IMG/VR virus record: IMGVR_UViG_3300013233_000593
Coordinates: 1-42,838 of that record
Origin: a virus
Strand: one strand, 5' to 3'
DNA: 42,838 nucleotides
Below, piece by piece: positions 15,318 to 24,417 of this stretch; within the stretch, counting starts at the first letter, position 1; each line of letters begins with the position of its first letter. The position numbers were made by a program, and so were the translations under genes. The notes beneath the pieces are model-generated. The model had not been told where the DNA came from. It was given only the letters and a program-made list of their open reading frames with translations, and searched no databases.

Positions 15318-15887
15318 ATGATTAAACTTTTCAAATTAGGCGACATAACCGTTCAGGAAGCGCAGATGCTTCCGTCGTTCTCCTACGTCGAGACGGCGCG
15401 GAAAGTGGCCCATGCCCGGCGGAGCGCAAACGGCACCCTGCGGACGCAGCGCCTCTACCAGAAGTACCAGACCATAATCAACGGCGTCTCCATCGACCAC
15501 TTCCCCGGTTTGGAGCGGGAGTACGAAAAGGACGCAAACGTTGATCTCTCCTCCATAAAGCGAAGGATGGAACTGTTCGCCGGTGACGCGGCAACCTTAA
15601 TCTTTTACATCACCCGTCAGACCCGCGTTGACACTAACTACAAGGCCGTCGTCGAGTACCCGATAGGAACCGTCCTCACCGAAGGCGTAGACTACACCGT
15701 GGCAAACGTCACAAACGGCGGAGTCCTCAAGGGGGAGATAACATTTACCAACCCCCCCGCAACCGGCACAGACAACATCGCCATAAGCTACTATCCCATC
15801 CTCTCCGTCTATGTCACTCAGTGCAACCTGACATGGAACGAATGGGAAGGACAAACCGGCTGGCAGATAGTGTGTGAGGAAGCGTAA
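15318..15887 (+). CDS. Minor tail / distal tail-like protein (189 aa)
   Basis: Follows the tape measure, where distal tail proteins lie. Residues ~105-170 hold a beta segment (VVEYPIGTVLTEGVDYTVAN ... TGTDNIAISYYP) like that in the tube protein. The rest is not firmly recognised. The start comes right after the tandem repeats and lacks a clear ribosome site. Distal tail protein is the best guess. Confidence 0.6.
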   Translation: MIKLFKLGDITVQEAQMLPSFSYVETARKVAHARRSANGTLRTQRLYQKYQTIINGVSIDHFPGLEREYEKDANVDLSSIKRRMELFAGDAATLIFYITRQTRVDTNYKAVVEYPIGTVLTEGVDYTVANVTNGGVLKGEITFTNPPATGTDNIAISYYPILSVYVTQCNLTWNEWEGQTGWQIVCEEA

Positions 15888-15910
15888 GGCGCGAAGCGCG
15901 TAGCAAAAGA

Positions 15911-15965
15911 TAGCCTGCCTGCCGCAGGCAGGACTGAAGGCTGAAGGCAGGCCTGCTAAACAACC
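15911..15965. repeat. Palindromic GCCTGCCTGCCGCAGGCAGG repeat and CTGAAGGC tandem
   Basis: The palindrome is the same as at 7070. It is followed by ACTGAAGGCTGAAGGC and GCTAAACAACCT; the last also follows the related palindrome at 33600. It fills the gap between the two tail genes. Confidence 0.75.
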
Positions 15966-15974
15966 TATAAAATT

Positions 15975-17990
15975 ATGAATTATAACTCAGTCATCACCCC
16001 ATACCGCGAGGCCGTCGACAATTACGACGGGATACCTGTCTCCATTGCCGGGACCATCGACGTTGCCGAGACCGCCCTGCTTCTGGCCGCCACTCTCGAC
16101 GTTAACAATGCCGCCGAGAACTTCATAGCCGCCACGCTCGCCACCGCTACCGACTTCATCGACCTCATCTATGCGAAGAACGCCCAGCCCAGGGTGCGCG
16201 TCTTCCTCGATGGCGCAGAGGTCACGTCCGGACTCGAAGGGTCTCTTGAGATAACCTTTCCCGAAGACAGCGCGGCCAGCTTCGCCTTTTCCCTGGGCGG
16301 AGTGGCCTACAACCCCTTTGCAAATGCCTCAGTCGATACCGACAAGGCCATAGACATCCGCAGCGTCTACACCGACGCCACCGGCACCGATTACGAGACG
16401 CAACTCTTTACCGGCCTCTCCGCCCGTATCGACCTCAATGTTGACGCAATAGACATAACCATCACCGGCCTCGACCTCACGAGGCTGGTCTCGCGGGATA
16501 GTGACAGGCTCAACCGCGAACTTTACGCCGTGGATGCCTTCGAGGAGGTCAAGCTTGCCGACACAACCAGCCAGGTCACGACCACTTATGTTATCGCCAC
16601 CGATATGGACCAGCCCATCCAGGGCGTCTGGCTTGAGAGCGATCCAACGCGAGCGATAAACTACTACATCGGCGGCAGTTTCAACGGCAACGTCATCACC
16701 CTGGGCTCACCCCTCCCCACAGTTGAGAACGTTGTAGTCAAATACTTTGAGGGCGACACAAACGTAGTCACCACCACGCGGCTGAAAAAGAGCGAGATCG
16801 TTGAAAAGATATGCACACTGGCCGGGATAACCAGCGTGGAGTTCCCCGCACAGGCCGACGAGGACATCCAGAGTTTCTCTTACATCTTCGCCAACCGCGA
16901 ATTGCCCCTCGATATCATCCGCAAAATCACCGTGCCCCAGACATGGCGGTCGGAGTTCGCCGAAAACGGCACCCTCGAATGCCGCCGCACAGAGATAAAG
17001 GCGACTCCCGACTGGACCTTCGACGAGTCCCTCTACGATGCCGATAGCTTCCGGGCAATCAAAGACACTGCCGGTGTCATCAACGTACAGACTGTGCTCG
17101 GGGGGATCAAGCAACAAAACGTTCTCGTTAAAGCCGGCCAGTCGGAGGTATTCCACCCGTATCAGGAGACCCTCGGCGAACGGCAGCAGATCGGCTCCGC
17201 CAGTCTGTCAAAGCCAGCATTGCCCAACTTTCATTTTGACGCTCGATGGTTTTGGCCTTGGCTAGATAGTGGCTCAGGCGCCGCCGGTCTGCTCGTTGAG
17301 AAGCTTGACGTGCCTCTTGCCGGTAACTATAAAAACATCACCGTGGAGCCAATAAAAACGGTAGGCTTGTGGGCCGACAGTACACAGGTGGCAGTCACCA
17401 CTCCTTTTGAACACATCAGATGGGTAAGCTCACGTATCCACCACAACATTAACTCTGCGGGGACAATACTCACAATTACCATTTCGAGGCTTTACCAGAT
17501 AGTCGGCACATCGTTCGGCACCAGCTACAATATGCCCGCCCTCGACGTATCGTTCAACGTCTTTGGCAGAGAGGTACAGACGGCAGCCGCCTACACCGAC
17601 GAAGCCGTGCCCCCCGAGTTCGCCACCACCTACCTCCAAATCGGCAAAGAGGTTTCCGATTTGACTTCTCAGGACAAGTACGGCGTCCGCAAAGCCGGGA
17701 TATTCACATCACCCTTTATCGAGACACAGACCCAGTGCGTCCGTGTAGCCGAGGAGATAATCAGGGAGAGCAACAAAGTCTGGGACGTGTCGTTCTCAAT
17801 CCCCATGAACCCCATGCTCAAACGCGGCCAGACAGTAAAGATAACCAATACCGCCCTTGCCATAGACCTGACCGACACAGTAAAAAACGTCCGCCACTTC
17901 TTCGACATGACAACCGGTGAAGCTACAACGGAAGTGTTTATTAAAGCAGCAGAGTATGCGTTTGTGAGTTCATTAAATGAAAATGCGTAG
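15975..17990 (+). CDS. Tail hub / baseplate hub-like protein (671 aa)
   Basis: Large, mostly beta protein in the tail-tip position. The middle (KSEIVEKICTLAGI, LPLDIIRKITVPQTWRSEFA) resembles hub proteins of the gp27/gp44 type that close the tail and anchor the receptor-binding parts. Near residues 200-255 it has a third copy of the beta insert (TYVIATDMDQPIQG ... NVVVKYFEG). The C-terminal ~90 residues (RVAEEIIRESNKVWDVSFSI, MLKRGQTVKI) also fit the hub class. Confidence 0.72.
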   Translation: MNYNSVITPYREAVDNYDGIPVSIAGTIDVAETALLLAATLDVNNAAENFIAATLATATDFIDLIYAKNAQPRVRVFLDGAEVTSGLEGSLEITFPEDSAASFAFSLGGVAYNPFANASVDTDKAIDIRSVYTDATGTDYETQLFTGLSARIDLNVDAIDITITGLDLTRLVSRDSDRLNRELYAVDAFEEVKLADTTSQVTTTYVIATDMDQPIQGVWLESDPTRAINYYIGGSFNGNVITLGSPLPTVENVVVKYFEGDTNVVTTTRLKKSEIVEKICTLAGITSVEFPAQADEDIQSFSYIFANRELPLDIIRKITVPQTWRSEFAENGTLECRRTEIKATPDWTFDESLYDADSFRAIKDTAGVINVQTVLGGIKQQNVLVKAGQSEVFHPYQETLGERQQIGSASLSKPALPNFHFDARWFWPWLDSGSGAAGLLVEKLDVPLAGNYKNITVEPIKTVGLWADSTQVAVTTPFEHIRWVSSRIHHNINSAGTILTITISRLYQIVGTSFGTSYNMPALDVSFNVFGREVQTAAAYTDEAVPPEFATTYLQIGKEVSDLTSQDKYGVRKAGIFTSPFIETQTQCVRVAEEIIRESNKVWDVSFSIPMNPMLKRGQTVKITNTALAIDLTDTVKNVRHFFDMTTGEATTEVFIKAAEYAFVSSLNENA

Positions 17991-17999
17991 AAAAGGCGG

Positions 18000-18064
18000 G
18001 ATAGGAGATCAGGGATCGGGTATCGGGACTTTCCGACCTCCGACCCCCGATCCCCGACCCCGGT
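18000..18064. repeat. Dispersed G/C-rich imperfect inverted repeat, copy 3
   Basis: A G-rich arm (GATCAGGGATCGGGTATCGG) and C-rich arm (CCGACCCCCGATCCCCGACC) surround GGACTTTCC. Same design as the copies at 9892 and 10674. It fills the gap between the hub and spike genes. Confidence 0.78.
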
Positions 18065-18073
18065 ATTAAAAAC

Positions 18074-19267
18074 ATGACCTTTGAAGACACATGGAATGAC
18101 TTTGTAGGCGGCAAGATCGACTACCAGAACTTTTCCGACCACGGATGGGTAATGGCCGTCAATGCCGCCGCCGAGACATACGACGTAGTGATCGGAGAGA
18201 AGGAACTCCTCGACAACGGAGAGGTTGACCCCGCGAAAATATACCGTGGTATTAAATCCACCGTCCCCTTCTCCGTCGTCCAGTACGGCGTCGGCTCTGC
18301 CGTACTCGTTGGCTACCTGAATGGCGACCGTAATCATCCGCTGGTTATCGGCGCGAGTGATAATATTGTCATGGACGTGACGAAGGTGACGGTGAACCCG
18401 GTGGTTAATTCCAATCTTTGGATTACTGATCAGTTTAATTATAGATTTAAGAAGCATTCTGGTGATAGTTTACAATTTTTAGATGAAGCGGGGTCTATAG
18501 GTACTGGCAACGGACAATTTAATAGTCCAGCAGGAATTGCATCAGACGGCACTCATGTATTTGTTGTAGACTCAATCAATAAAAATATCTCTAAATTTCT
18601 TGCCGGCGATCTTTCGTTCGTCAGTAATGCTACCCGTACCCCTGCTGACGATCCCTCCAGTTACCTTGTAGTACCATTAGGGGTCTGTGTTGACGATACT
18701 TATTTGTACATATGCAATGCTAACAGGCATACAATCCAAAAATGGTTAAAAACTGACCTGACATATATTGGACAGACTGGAATTTTTAACTCCCCAGGTT
18801 CTAGCCCTACTCGGTTTGATTACCCGTCCGGAATAGCGACCGACGGAACATATCTTTATGTCGCCAACGGCGGCTTAATGGTGGGGAATCATGACATCGT
18901 AAAATTGTTAGCGTCCGATCTCTCATATGTAACGAACGCTTCTTTTTCAGGCCTGAACGGAATTGCGATAGACACCAATAATATTTATGGCCTCTCAAGT
19001 CAATCCGTCCAAGTGTACAACCACGACTTAGTTCAAATCTCAGCGTGGACCACTTTAACGCCTGGAGGAATAACTTCAAACCTTAGTCATGGTATTAGTT
19101 CCGACGGGACGCACGTGTATCTTGGTGAAAATATAGAAGGAGTTTTGAAAAAATTTACAGCAGATGGAATTTACGTGGCTCAATTTGGTTCATTAGGCTC
19201 AGGCGTTAATGAATTTAATGGAATAAACTTTATACATGCATCCGGCAACTACAACCTCTTTTTCTAA
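18074..19267 (+). CDS. Tail-tip protein: OB-fold N-terminus plus NHL-type beta-propeller
   Basis: Residues ~1-105 look like a gpV/gp45-type baseplate OB fold (GWVMAVNAAAETYDVVIG, VPFSVVQYGVGSAVLVGYLN). From ~110 to the end there are about six NHL-like blades, each with an NSPAGIASDGTHVFVVDS-type motif (also VPLGVCVDDTYLYICNAN and YPSGIATDGTYLYVANGG), which should close a six-bladed propeller, probably for receptor binding. The DNA becomes sharply AT-rich at about 18,400, exactly at the domain boundary, pointing to acquisition of the propeller. Confidence 0.75.
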   Translation: MTFEDTWNDFVGGKIDYQNFSDHGWVMAVNAAAETYDVVIGEKELLDNGEVDPAKIYRGIKSTVPFSVVQYGVGSAVLVGYLNGDRNHPLVIGASDNIVMDVTKVTVNPVVNSNLWITDQFNYRFKKHSGDSLQFLDEAGSIGTGNGQFNSPAGIASDGTHVFVVDSINKNISKFLAGDLSFVSNATRTPADDPSSYLVVPLGVCVDDTYLYICNANRHTIQKWLKTDLTYIGQTGIFNSPGSSPTRFDYPSGIATDGTYLYVANGGLMVGNHDIVKLLASDLSYVTNASFSGLNGIAIDTNNIYGLSSQSVQVYNHDLVQISAWTTLTPGGITSNLSHGISSDGTHVYLGENIEGVLKKFTADGIYVAQFGSLGSGVNEFNGINFIHASGNYNLFF

Positions 19268-19276
19268 GGAGCAAGC

Positions 19277-20764
19277 ATGGCACTACCAAACATGGCATTT
19301 TACGACTCCGGCGACACAACCATAGTCACCTCCTGGCCCGTTGGAACTGTACAGGCAGGGCAGGCGTCGGCTTTGCTCGTAGTCAACCTCTGGAACAACA
19401 AGGGCGGCACCCTGGCCGATACCGCGATAAACCTCACTGTCAATGTCCGGGACAGCAACGGCGTCTTTATCGAGCAGGCAGTTTCCGAAAAGTGGGTGCA
19501 GGCGAAGTCAAACGGCATCAACAATCCCGACAGTGTGCCCGATTTTGCCGATGACCTGCAGGCGTCGTTCCAGGCCATCGGCGCCGGGGCCCCCCTCAAA
19601 ATAGGCCAGATCCCCAACAACTGTTCAAGAACCATCACCCTCAAAGTAGCCGTTCCCGCAGGCGCAGGGACACAAACTGGCCTCGTCTTTAATATCCGCG
19701 TCACACGAGACGACAACGTAAAGCCCCTGCCATACTTTTTTCAGAGGGCCTTTGGCGATGGCGTGGTTAACGAAATCCTCAAGCAGATATTCCCCGCCGT
19801 AGAAGCCACGAAGGTCGGCGCTTGGACAGGGGCCGCAGGTTCCGGCGGAGTCTACACAGGCACAGTGGCAAAAAAGTATTGGGTAAAAGTGACCACCGGC
19901 GGCGCCCTCGGCACAGCACAGTACGTCTGCTCCGCCGACGGCATAACCTACTCGGCCACAACCATTACCACCTCTGCAAGCGCCGCAACCCCCGTCACCG
20001 ACGAGTTAGATGTAGATCTCGGCGTCACCATCGGTTTCCAGGCCGTCACCGGCAACCTTGCCATCGGCGACATCTGGACCATCGATGCCGACGTGGCCCC
20101 CTTTGCTCTCAAGACCGGCTCCGGCCTTAACGGACACGTCGGCAGTGGCAATGCCCTCATCTCCAATAACCACGCCTGGCAGCACAACGCCACCGTCATC
20201 TCCGCGCTCCCCGCCTCCATCACGACCTACCTCTTCCTCGGCGTAGACGGCGCGTTTACCACCGACCCGTCCAGCGCCGCACAGAACGACAAGATACTCA
20301 TAGGCTCATTTACAACCGACGCGACAACCGTCATCGCCGTTGCGCTCCTCTACACCCTCACCGCCCTCACCCAGGACGTAGCCGTCGCCCGGAAGCAGAG
20401 CGTAACCGTCCCGCTCCCCGACCCCGGCGGAGCAGGTGTCGGCCTAACCAACTACGTTGTATGGCAGGCCCCCGTCGCCTGCACCGTCACAAAGATAAGC
20501 CTCATGCCCCACGCCGGCTACATTGCAGCCGCCAACCCCAACGATGCAGTGATCGACGTGAACAAAAACAACGGAGCGCCGCCCATAGCAACCCTCACCG
20601 TAATCACCGCCCTTGCCCAGGGCACAATCAACGACATGGGCACTCTGGACACTGCTGAGAAAATCCTTGCAGCAGGAGACAACATAACCATCGACCTCAC
20701 AGCCAACGGCACTGCCGACATCCCCGCCCAGGCCGTGCAGATCGACTACGAAGTAGCGACGTAA
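19277..20764 (+). CDS. Tail fibre-like structural protein (495 aa)
   Basis: All-beta, Ala/Thr/Asp-rich protein typical of fibre or tip components; no enzyme motif seen. The N-terminal ~130 residues look Ig-like (NLTVNVRDSNGVFIEQAV). The middle repeats short motifs (TGTVAKKYWVKVTTGG; GNLAIGDIWTIDADV). GC-rich composition returns to that of the head genes. AAGGAGC precedes the start. Confidence 0.6.
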   Translation: MALPNMAFYDSGDTTIVTSWPVGTVQAGQASALLVVNLWNNKGGTLADTAINLTVNVRDSNGVFIEQAVSEKWVQAKSNGINNPDSVPDFADDLQASFQAIGAGAPLKIGQIPNNCSRTITLKVAVPAGAGTQTGLVFNIRVTRDDNVKPLPYFFQRAFGDGVVNEILKQIFPAVEATKVGAWTGAAGSGGVYTGTVAKKYWVKVTTGGALGTAQYVCSADGITYSATTITTSASAATPVTDELDVDLGVTIGFQAVTGNLAIGDIWTIDADVAPFALKTGSGLNGHVGSGNALISNNHAWQHNATVISALPASITTYLFLGVDGAFTTDPSSAAQNDKILIGSFTTDATTVIAVALLYTLTALTQDVAVARKQSVTVPLPDPGGAGVGLTNYVVWQAPVACTVTKISLMPHAGYIAAANPNDAVIDVNKNNGAPPIATLTVITALAQGTINDMGTLDTAEKILAAGDNITIDLTANGTADIPAQAVQIDYEVAT

Positions 20765-20779
20765 AGGGAGTATCCACGG

Positions 20780-21070
20780 ATGGAAAGATATATTTGGGAA
20801 ATATTGATAATCGCAGTTTGTGCCATAGGCGTGTTGATCTGGTGGTTGATACGTGACGGACGGCACGATACGAGGGCCTGCTGGCTAATGTGGGAGCAAA
20901 AGTTGTTGGACTGCCAGAAGAACCATGTACCCCGCAAAGAATACGATGAGAAAGTAGGTACCCTAAAAACCGACATCAGCGAAATTAAAGGAACCCTGGG
21001 AAAAATCGGCGACAGGCTGAATGATTTGCCGACGATAATTAAGGCCCTTTTTGACTCGGATGGCAAATAA
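20780..21070 (+). CDS. Small membrane-anchored coiled-coil protein (96 aa), lysis region
   Basis: One N-terminal membrane segment (about residues 6-24, ILIIAVCAIGVLIWWLI), then a charged region and a coiled coil. The shape fits an inner-membrane spanin or holin-accessory protein, supported by position just before the endolysin. Not a certain family match. The TAA overlaps the next ATG. Confidence 0.6.
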   Translation: MERYIWEILIIAVCAIGVLIWWLIRDGRHDTRACWLMWEQKLLDCQKNHVPRKEYDEKVGTLKTDISEIKGTLGKIGDRLNDLPTIIKALFDSDGK

Positions 21071-21192
21071 TGTATCCGAGGCGTCCAGTGATGGAAAAGA
21101 TGTGTCAAAAGATGCGGGAAGATTGGTTGACGAAAGAAGCTGTGAGGTTGACAAAAAAGAGGGTTAAGGGGCGGCATGGATACACAGAATGA
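21070..21192 (+). CDS. Small basic hypothetical protein (40 aa)
   Basis: The ATG overlaps the previous TAA by one base, and the ORF runs 40 codons to TGA. The product is very basic (begins MYPRRPVMEKMCQKMREDWL; RLTKKRVKGRHG near the end). It overlaps the start of the next small ORF in another frame. Kept for its translational coupling; no family known. Confidence 0.4.
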   Translation: MYPRRPVMEKMCQKMREDWLTKEAVRLTKKRVKGRHGYTE

Positions 21193-21346
21193 ACAGACAG
21201 TAAGGAACATGGTTGAGACGATGAATGCACTACAGCAATCCCTGAAGTCGCTTGAGGTGCTGACTGGTTGCCTCAGCCGGGAGTTGGAGCTACGACTGGA
21301 ACTGTTCCAGGCAGAAGTTAAGCTTTGGAAGAAACATGATGGGTAG
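21176..21346 (+). CDS. Small coiled-coil protein (56 aa), lysis region
   Basis: The ATG lies inside the end of the 40-aa ORF, after AAGGGG. The product is one amphipathic helix (MDTQNEQTVRNMVETMNALQ, then SRELELRLELFQAEVKLW). No signal peptide or membrane segment. Could be an accessory to the membrane protein two genes upstream; unproven. Confidence 0.5.
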   Translation: MDTQNEQTVRNMVETMNALQQSLKSLEVLTGCLSRELELRLELFQAEVKLWKKHDG

Positions 21347-21361
21347 GGATCAGCACAAGAT

Positions 21362-21420
21362 ACCTGCCGGGAATGACAGGCAGGCCTGTCTGCCGGGAAT
21401 GACAGGCAGGCCTGCCGAAG
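21362..21420. repeat. Tandem GCCGGGAATGACAGGCAGGCCTG repeat
   Basis: Two direct copies of a ~29-base unit containing CTGCCGGGAATGACAGGCAG, each followed by GCCTG. It belongs to the CCTGCC/GGCAGG palindrome family seen at 7070, 15911 and 33600. It fills the gap before the endolysin gene. Confidence 0.7.
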
Positions 21421-21470
21421 TCAGTGGTGATGGGGGGATTTAAACCCCACGCCGCGAAAATGGAGGAGAC

Positions 21471-21941
21471 ATGAGATACCCATACAACACAACATCCCTC
21501 GTACGTCTCGACACCGTACACCCCGATCTGGTACGGCTCTTTATCGAGGTCGCCAACCACATCGACACCTCCATCCTCTGCGGCAGACGGGATGAGGCGG
21601 AGCAGGAAGAGGCGTTTGCCTCGGGCAAGAGTAAGGCCAAGTTTCCGTGGTCGATGCACAATATCAGTTTCCCCGACCGCCCCGTTGCGATAGCCGTGGA
21701 TGCCGGGCCCTACATCGCGTCGCTGAAAAACGTGCCGTGGACGGACGGCATCAACTCAGATATGACCTTCGACGAGATGCAGGTTGAGGTAAAAAGGCTC
21801 ACGTACTGGTACGAATTCGCCGGAGTCGTCAAGACCGTGGCCCGCAACCTCGACATCTCCGTCCGATGGGGCGGCGACTTCAAAAGCATCTTTGATCCGC
21901 CCCACTGGGAGCTTTACGGCGAGAAGTACAACAACACGTAA
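21471..21941 (+). CDS. Endolysin, M15 (VanY/L-Ala-D-Glu) peptidase type
   Basis: 156 aa, a bare catalytic domain. The zinc site has SMHN (His ~63), AIAVDAGP (Asp ~77) and the C-terminal PHWEL (His ~145), the M15 arrangement; the enzyme would cut peptide cross-links of the cell wall. No signal peptide, so it needs the holin, whose gene follows by 15 bases. GGAGGAGAC precedes the start. Confidence 0.88.
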   Translation: MRYPYNTTSLVRLDTVHPDLVRLFIEVANHIDTSILCGRRDEAEQEEAFASGKSKAKFPWSMHNISFPDRPVAIAVDAGPYIASLKNVPWTDGINSDMTFDEMQVEVKRLTYWYEFAGVVKTVARNLDISVRWGGDFKSIFDPPHWELYGEKYNNT

Positions 21942-21956
21942 GAAGGCAAAGTTATT

Positions 21957-22574
21957 ATGGATTGGAAAAAAGTAGGAAAGTTTTTGGCAAGTTCGGCGCC
22001 TCACATCTCCACGCTGCTTGCCAACCCCATAGGAGGGGCGGCCAGTCTTGCAATTGACCTCATCAGCGGAGAGCTAGGGACAGACCCGACACCCGACGCC
22101 GTAATGGCAGAGTTGCAGGGCAACCCCGACGCGATCGTCAGGATAAAAGAGTTGGAGATAACCCACAAGACCGAGCTGGAACGGCTGAGGATAAAAGGCG
22201 AAGAAAATGTCCTCGTGGCGGACACTGCGAGAATGGGAACCGTCAACACTACGATCCAATCAGAGCTTAACGCAAAATATTGGTGGTCCTCGATCTGGCG
22301 CCCCATATGGGGAGTCGCCTCGGCGATTGCTTTCGTGGTGCTGACAATTTTTATTTGCGTCCTGGCCTACAAGGCGATCGTGTCCGGCAACCCGGCAGCC
22401 ATAACGATGATCCCTCAGTTAATCATCTCATTCTCCGCCCTGTTTGCGATCCCCGGAACCATCCTTGGCGTATCTGCATGGCACAGAGGCAAGGAAAAGA
22501 GGATAAATGCAGGCGAGCAAAAGCCAGGCGTGGGGATCGTAGAGGCGGTGGCTCAAAGACTTTTACAAAAGTAA
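21957..22574 (+). CDS. Holin with three membrane segments (GTA-holin-like)
   Basis: 205 aa. The N-terminal ~100 residues are amphipathic and charged. Hydrophobic stretches follow at about 117-140 (WGVASAIAFVVLTIFICVLA) and 148-175 (ITMIPQLIISFSALFAIPGT), then a soluble basic tail. This matches the three-TM holins of phages and gene transfer agents. Directly follows the endolysin. Confidence 0.72.
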   Translation: MDWKKVGKFLASSAPHISTLLANPIGGAASLAIDLISGELGTDPTPDAVMAELQGNPDAIVRIKELEITHKTELERLRIKGEENVLVADTARMGTVNTTIQSELNAKYWWSSIWRPIWGVASAIAFVVLTIFICVLAYKAIVSGNPAAITMIPQLIISFSALFAIPGTILGVSAWHRGKEKRINAGEQKPGVGIVEAVAQRLLQK

Positions 22575-22631
22575 CAGACTGAAATACAATGAAACTCAAA
22601 AAATCGACAGAGGAATATAAAGGAAACTAAT

Positions 22632-22988
22632 ATGACAATTATTATCTTGCGTGGGACGGACGATCTAACTGACGGGTATCGACAGTACGACATAATTGAC
22701 ACTCTCCCCGACAGACAATCCCCTGGTTTGAGCGTTACACCGCCTCAATTCCTCCGCATCGATGTATATGGGTTGAGCTATGACCAGTCATTACGATTAG
22801 TCGAATCGCATGAGATTACAACCATTGACGGTAAACGTGAAATCGATACGTTAAGTGTCTATCAAATAGCCGTACCGGAGATGTCAACGACTCACAGATC
22901 ACAACTGACAGCCACGGGCACGATAACATTGGCATGGGCAGAGTTGCAGACATTTATCAACAATAAAATAACTGGGATGCGTGGGTAG
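22632..22988 (+). CDS. Hypothetical protein (118 aa), tail/receptor region
   Basis: Mostly beta with no recognised family. AAAGGAA precedes the ATG. The stop overlaps the next GTG by one base, so the two are coupled. Lower GC than the head genes, like its neighbour, consistent with a module exchanged between phages. Confidence 0.65.
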   Translation: MTIIILRGTDDLTDGYRQYDIIDTLPDRQSPGLSVTPPQFLRIDVYGLSYDQSLRLVESHEITTIDGKREIDTLSVYQIAVPEMSTTHRSQLTATGTITLAWAELQTFINNKITGMRG

Positions 22989-23956
22989 TGGCAACGCTGG
23001 TTATAAAATCTATCGGCGCCGCAGGGCGTGACTATGCCACAGTAAAACTGTGGTCTGCGGCTATACCCGCAGACATTACGGCAATTACCGGCACGAATGA
23101 GATATGGCGAGGAGAGTGTTACAACGACAGTGTTTTTTCCGAAGCAAAACTGACAATAGGCGGTCATGTAACGTCGGCGACCGAGTATATCGAGCTAACT
23201 GCCGCAGCAGGCGAGGAACATGACGGTACGGCAGGGACAGGGGTCAGGATACATGGCACACAGGGTAGCGGGTGGGCGGCTATCCGCATACTAGATGCGT
23301 ATGTGCGCATCAGTAAACTAGAGCTTACGGCAGTGCCATCGTCACATTGCATACTGGTTGACGGCGCTGCTCCGGGGAATATTCTGATTGATAAAATTGT
23401 TGGTCACGCGGCTGAGCGTGGTGTATTGGTCTTTCCAGGTGCACCGAACATACAGCTATCTCGCAGCTGTTTTTATGACATGTTAGCCGCGGCGGCGGTA
23501 CCCGTTGTTTATGGCCCCAGCGACGATTGGACTTTGCTGACATGCCTTAACGTGACCCTGATGAAGAAGGAGTTTGATACTGATGATGTGGGTGGCGGCT
23601 TCCGGTATTGTGTGGTTAAAAATTGTGCGGCGTTCCATTTTGGCGGAATTGGTGGCTGGGCTGACTATCTCAATACAGACGCAAGCTCCACAAATAACGT
23701 CTCATCTGATGGCTCTGCGCCTGGGCCTAATTCCCTAATCAATCAAATTGCCGTAGACCAATTTGTGAGTATTGTAACAGGGGCTGAGAATTTACACCTC
23801 AAGTCGGGCGCTAATATGATTGATGCAGGCGTGGATTTGTCCAGCTTGTTTACCGATGACATTGATGGTGATGTTATTGGTACGTGGCCTATAGGCGCTG
23901 ATTATATTCTCGTGGGCGGTGGCCCCGCCGTCGTCCAGTCAATGGCTGGGAGGTAG
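22988..23956 (+). CDS. Beta-helix-like structural protein (322 aa)
   Basis: The GTG start overlaps the previous TAG. Repeated short strands with Asn/Gly turns (RISKLELTAVPSSHCILVDG, NILIDKIVGHAAERGVLVFP, RYCVVKNCAAFHFGGIGGW) and a final SLINQIAVDQFV...LHLKSGANMIDAG motif are usual in right-handed beta-helix phage surface proteins. Probably a virion surface or tail part. No catalytic site assigned. Confidence 0.62.
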   Translation: MATLVIKSIGAAGRDYATVKLWSAAIPADITAITGTNEIWRGECYNDSVFSEAKLTIGGHVTSATEYIELTAAAGEEHDGTAGTGVRIHGTQGSGWAAIRILDAYVRISKLELTAVPSSHCILVDGAAPGNILIDKIVGHAAERGVLVFPGAPNIQLSRSCFYDMLAAAAVPVVYGPSDDWTLLTCLNVTLMKKEFDTDDVGGGFRYCVVKNCAAFHFGGIGGWADYLNTDASSTNNVSSDGSAPGPNSLINQIAVDQFVSIVTGAENLHLKSGANMIDAGVDLSSLFTDDIDGDVIGTWPIGADYILVGGGPAVVQSMAGR

Positions 23957-23957
23957 C

Positions 23958-24173
23958 ATGGGGCAGCTGATAATGATATGCCGGTGCGGCAACAGGGTGG
24001 AGATGGGGTGGCAGGTAAAGGCAATCCCAAAGATGGTCGTCTGCCCCCGATGTGCAGCGCTGGCAAACACAAAAATCAGGCGCGACGTAATCCGACGCAA
24101 CGGCAACAACGGCAACCTGTCCATAAGGGCAGGCGTAAACATATCAAAAATAGGAGGCAAAAGTGGAAAATGA
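23958..24173 (+). CDS. Small zinc-ribbon protein (71 aa)
   Basis: CRCG near residue 8 and CPRC near residue 29 form a four-Cys zinc ribbon, followed by a basic tail. ATG 23958 is used because it lies two bases after the preceding stop; an upstream in-frame Met would run into the previous gene. Function unknown. It overlaps the next GTG start by 11 bases. Confidence 0.6.
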   Translation: MGQLIMICRCGNRVEMGWQVKAIPKMVVCPRCAALANTKIRRDVIRRNGNNGNLSIRAGVNISKIGGKSGK

Positions 24174-24417
24174 AATAATTCCCTGGGAGAACATGAATCA
24201 GGTGCCAAAAGTCTTTCGCCAGCTACAGGGCGGCAGACTCAATCTCGACCAGTGTAATCTGATTTGCAAAACGCTTGCAATTAAGCACGCCCGACTGCGA
24301 CCCGACGGTCGTCTCGACCCTGACTATGCAAAAGCCCGCGCAGAGTTCATGAGCACCCACAATCTCGTACAAAAAGGCAACATCAAGATATGGATAAAGA
24401 ATGGAGGTAACGCATAA
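24163..24417 (+). CDS. Hypothetical protein (84 aa)
   Basis: GTG start inside the end of the zinc-ribbon gene, preceded by TAGGAGG. Begins MENEIIPWENMNQVPKVFRQ; helical, no recognised domain. Its TAA shares a base with the next ATG. Position suggests a tail-associated or accessory protein. Confidence 0.6.
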   Translation: MENEIIPWENMNQVPKVFRQLQGGRLNLDQCNLICKTLAIKHARLRPDGRLDPDYAKARAEFMSTHNLVQKGNIKIWIKNGGNA

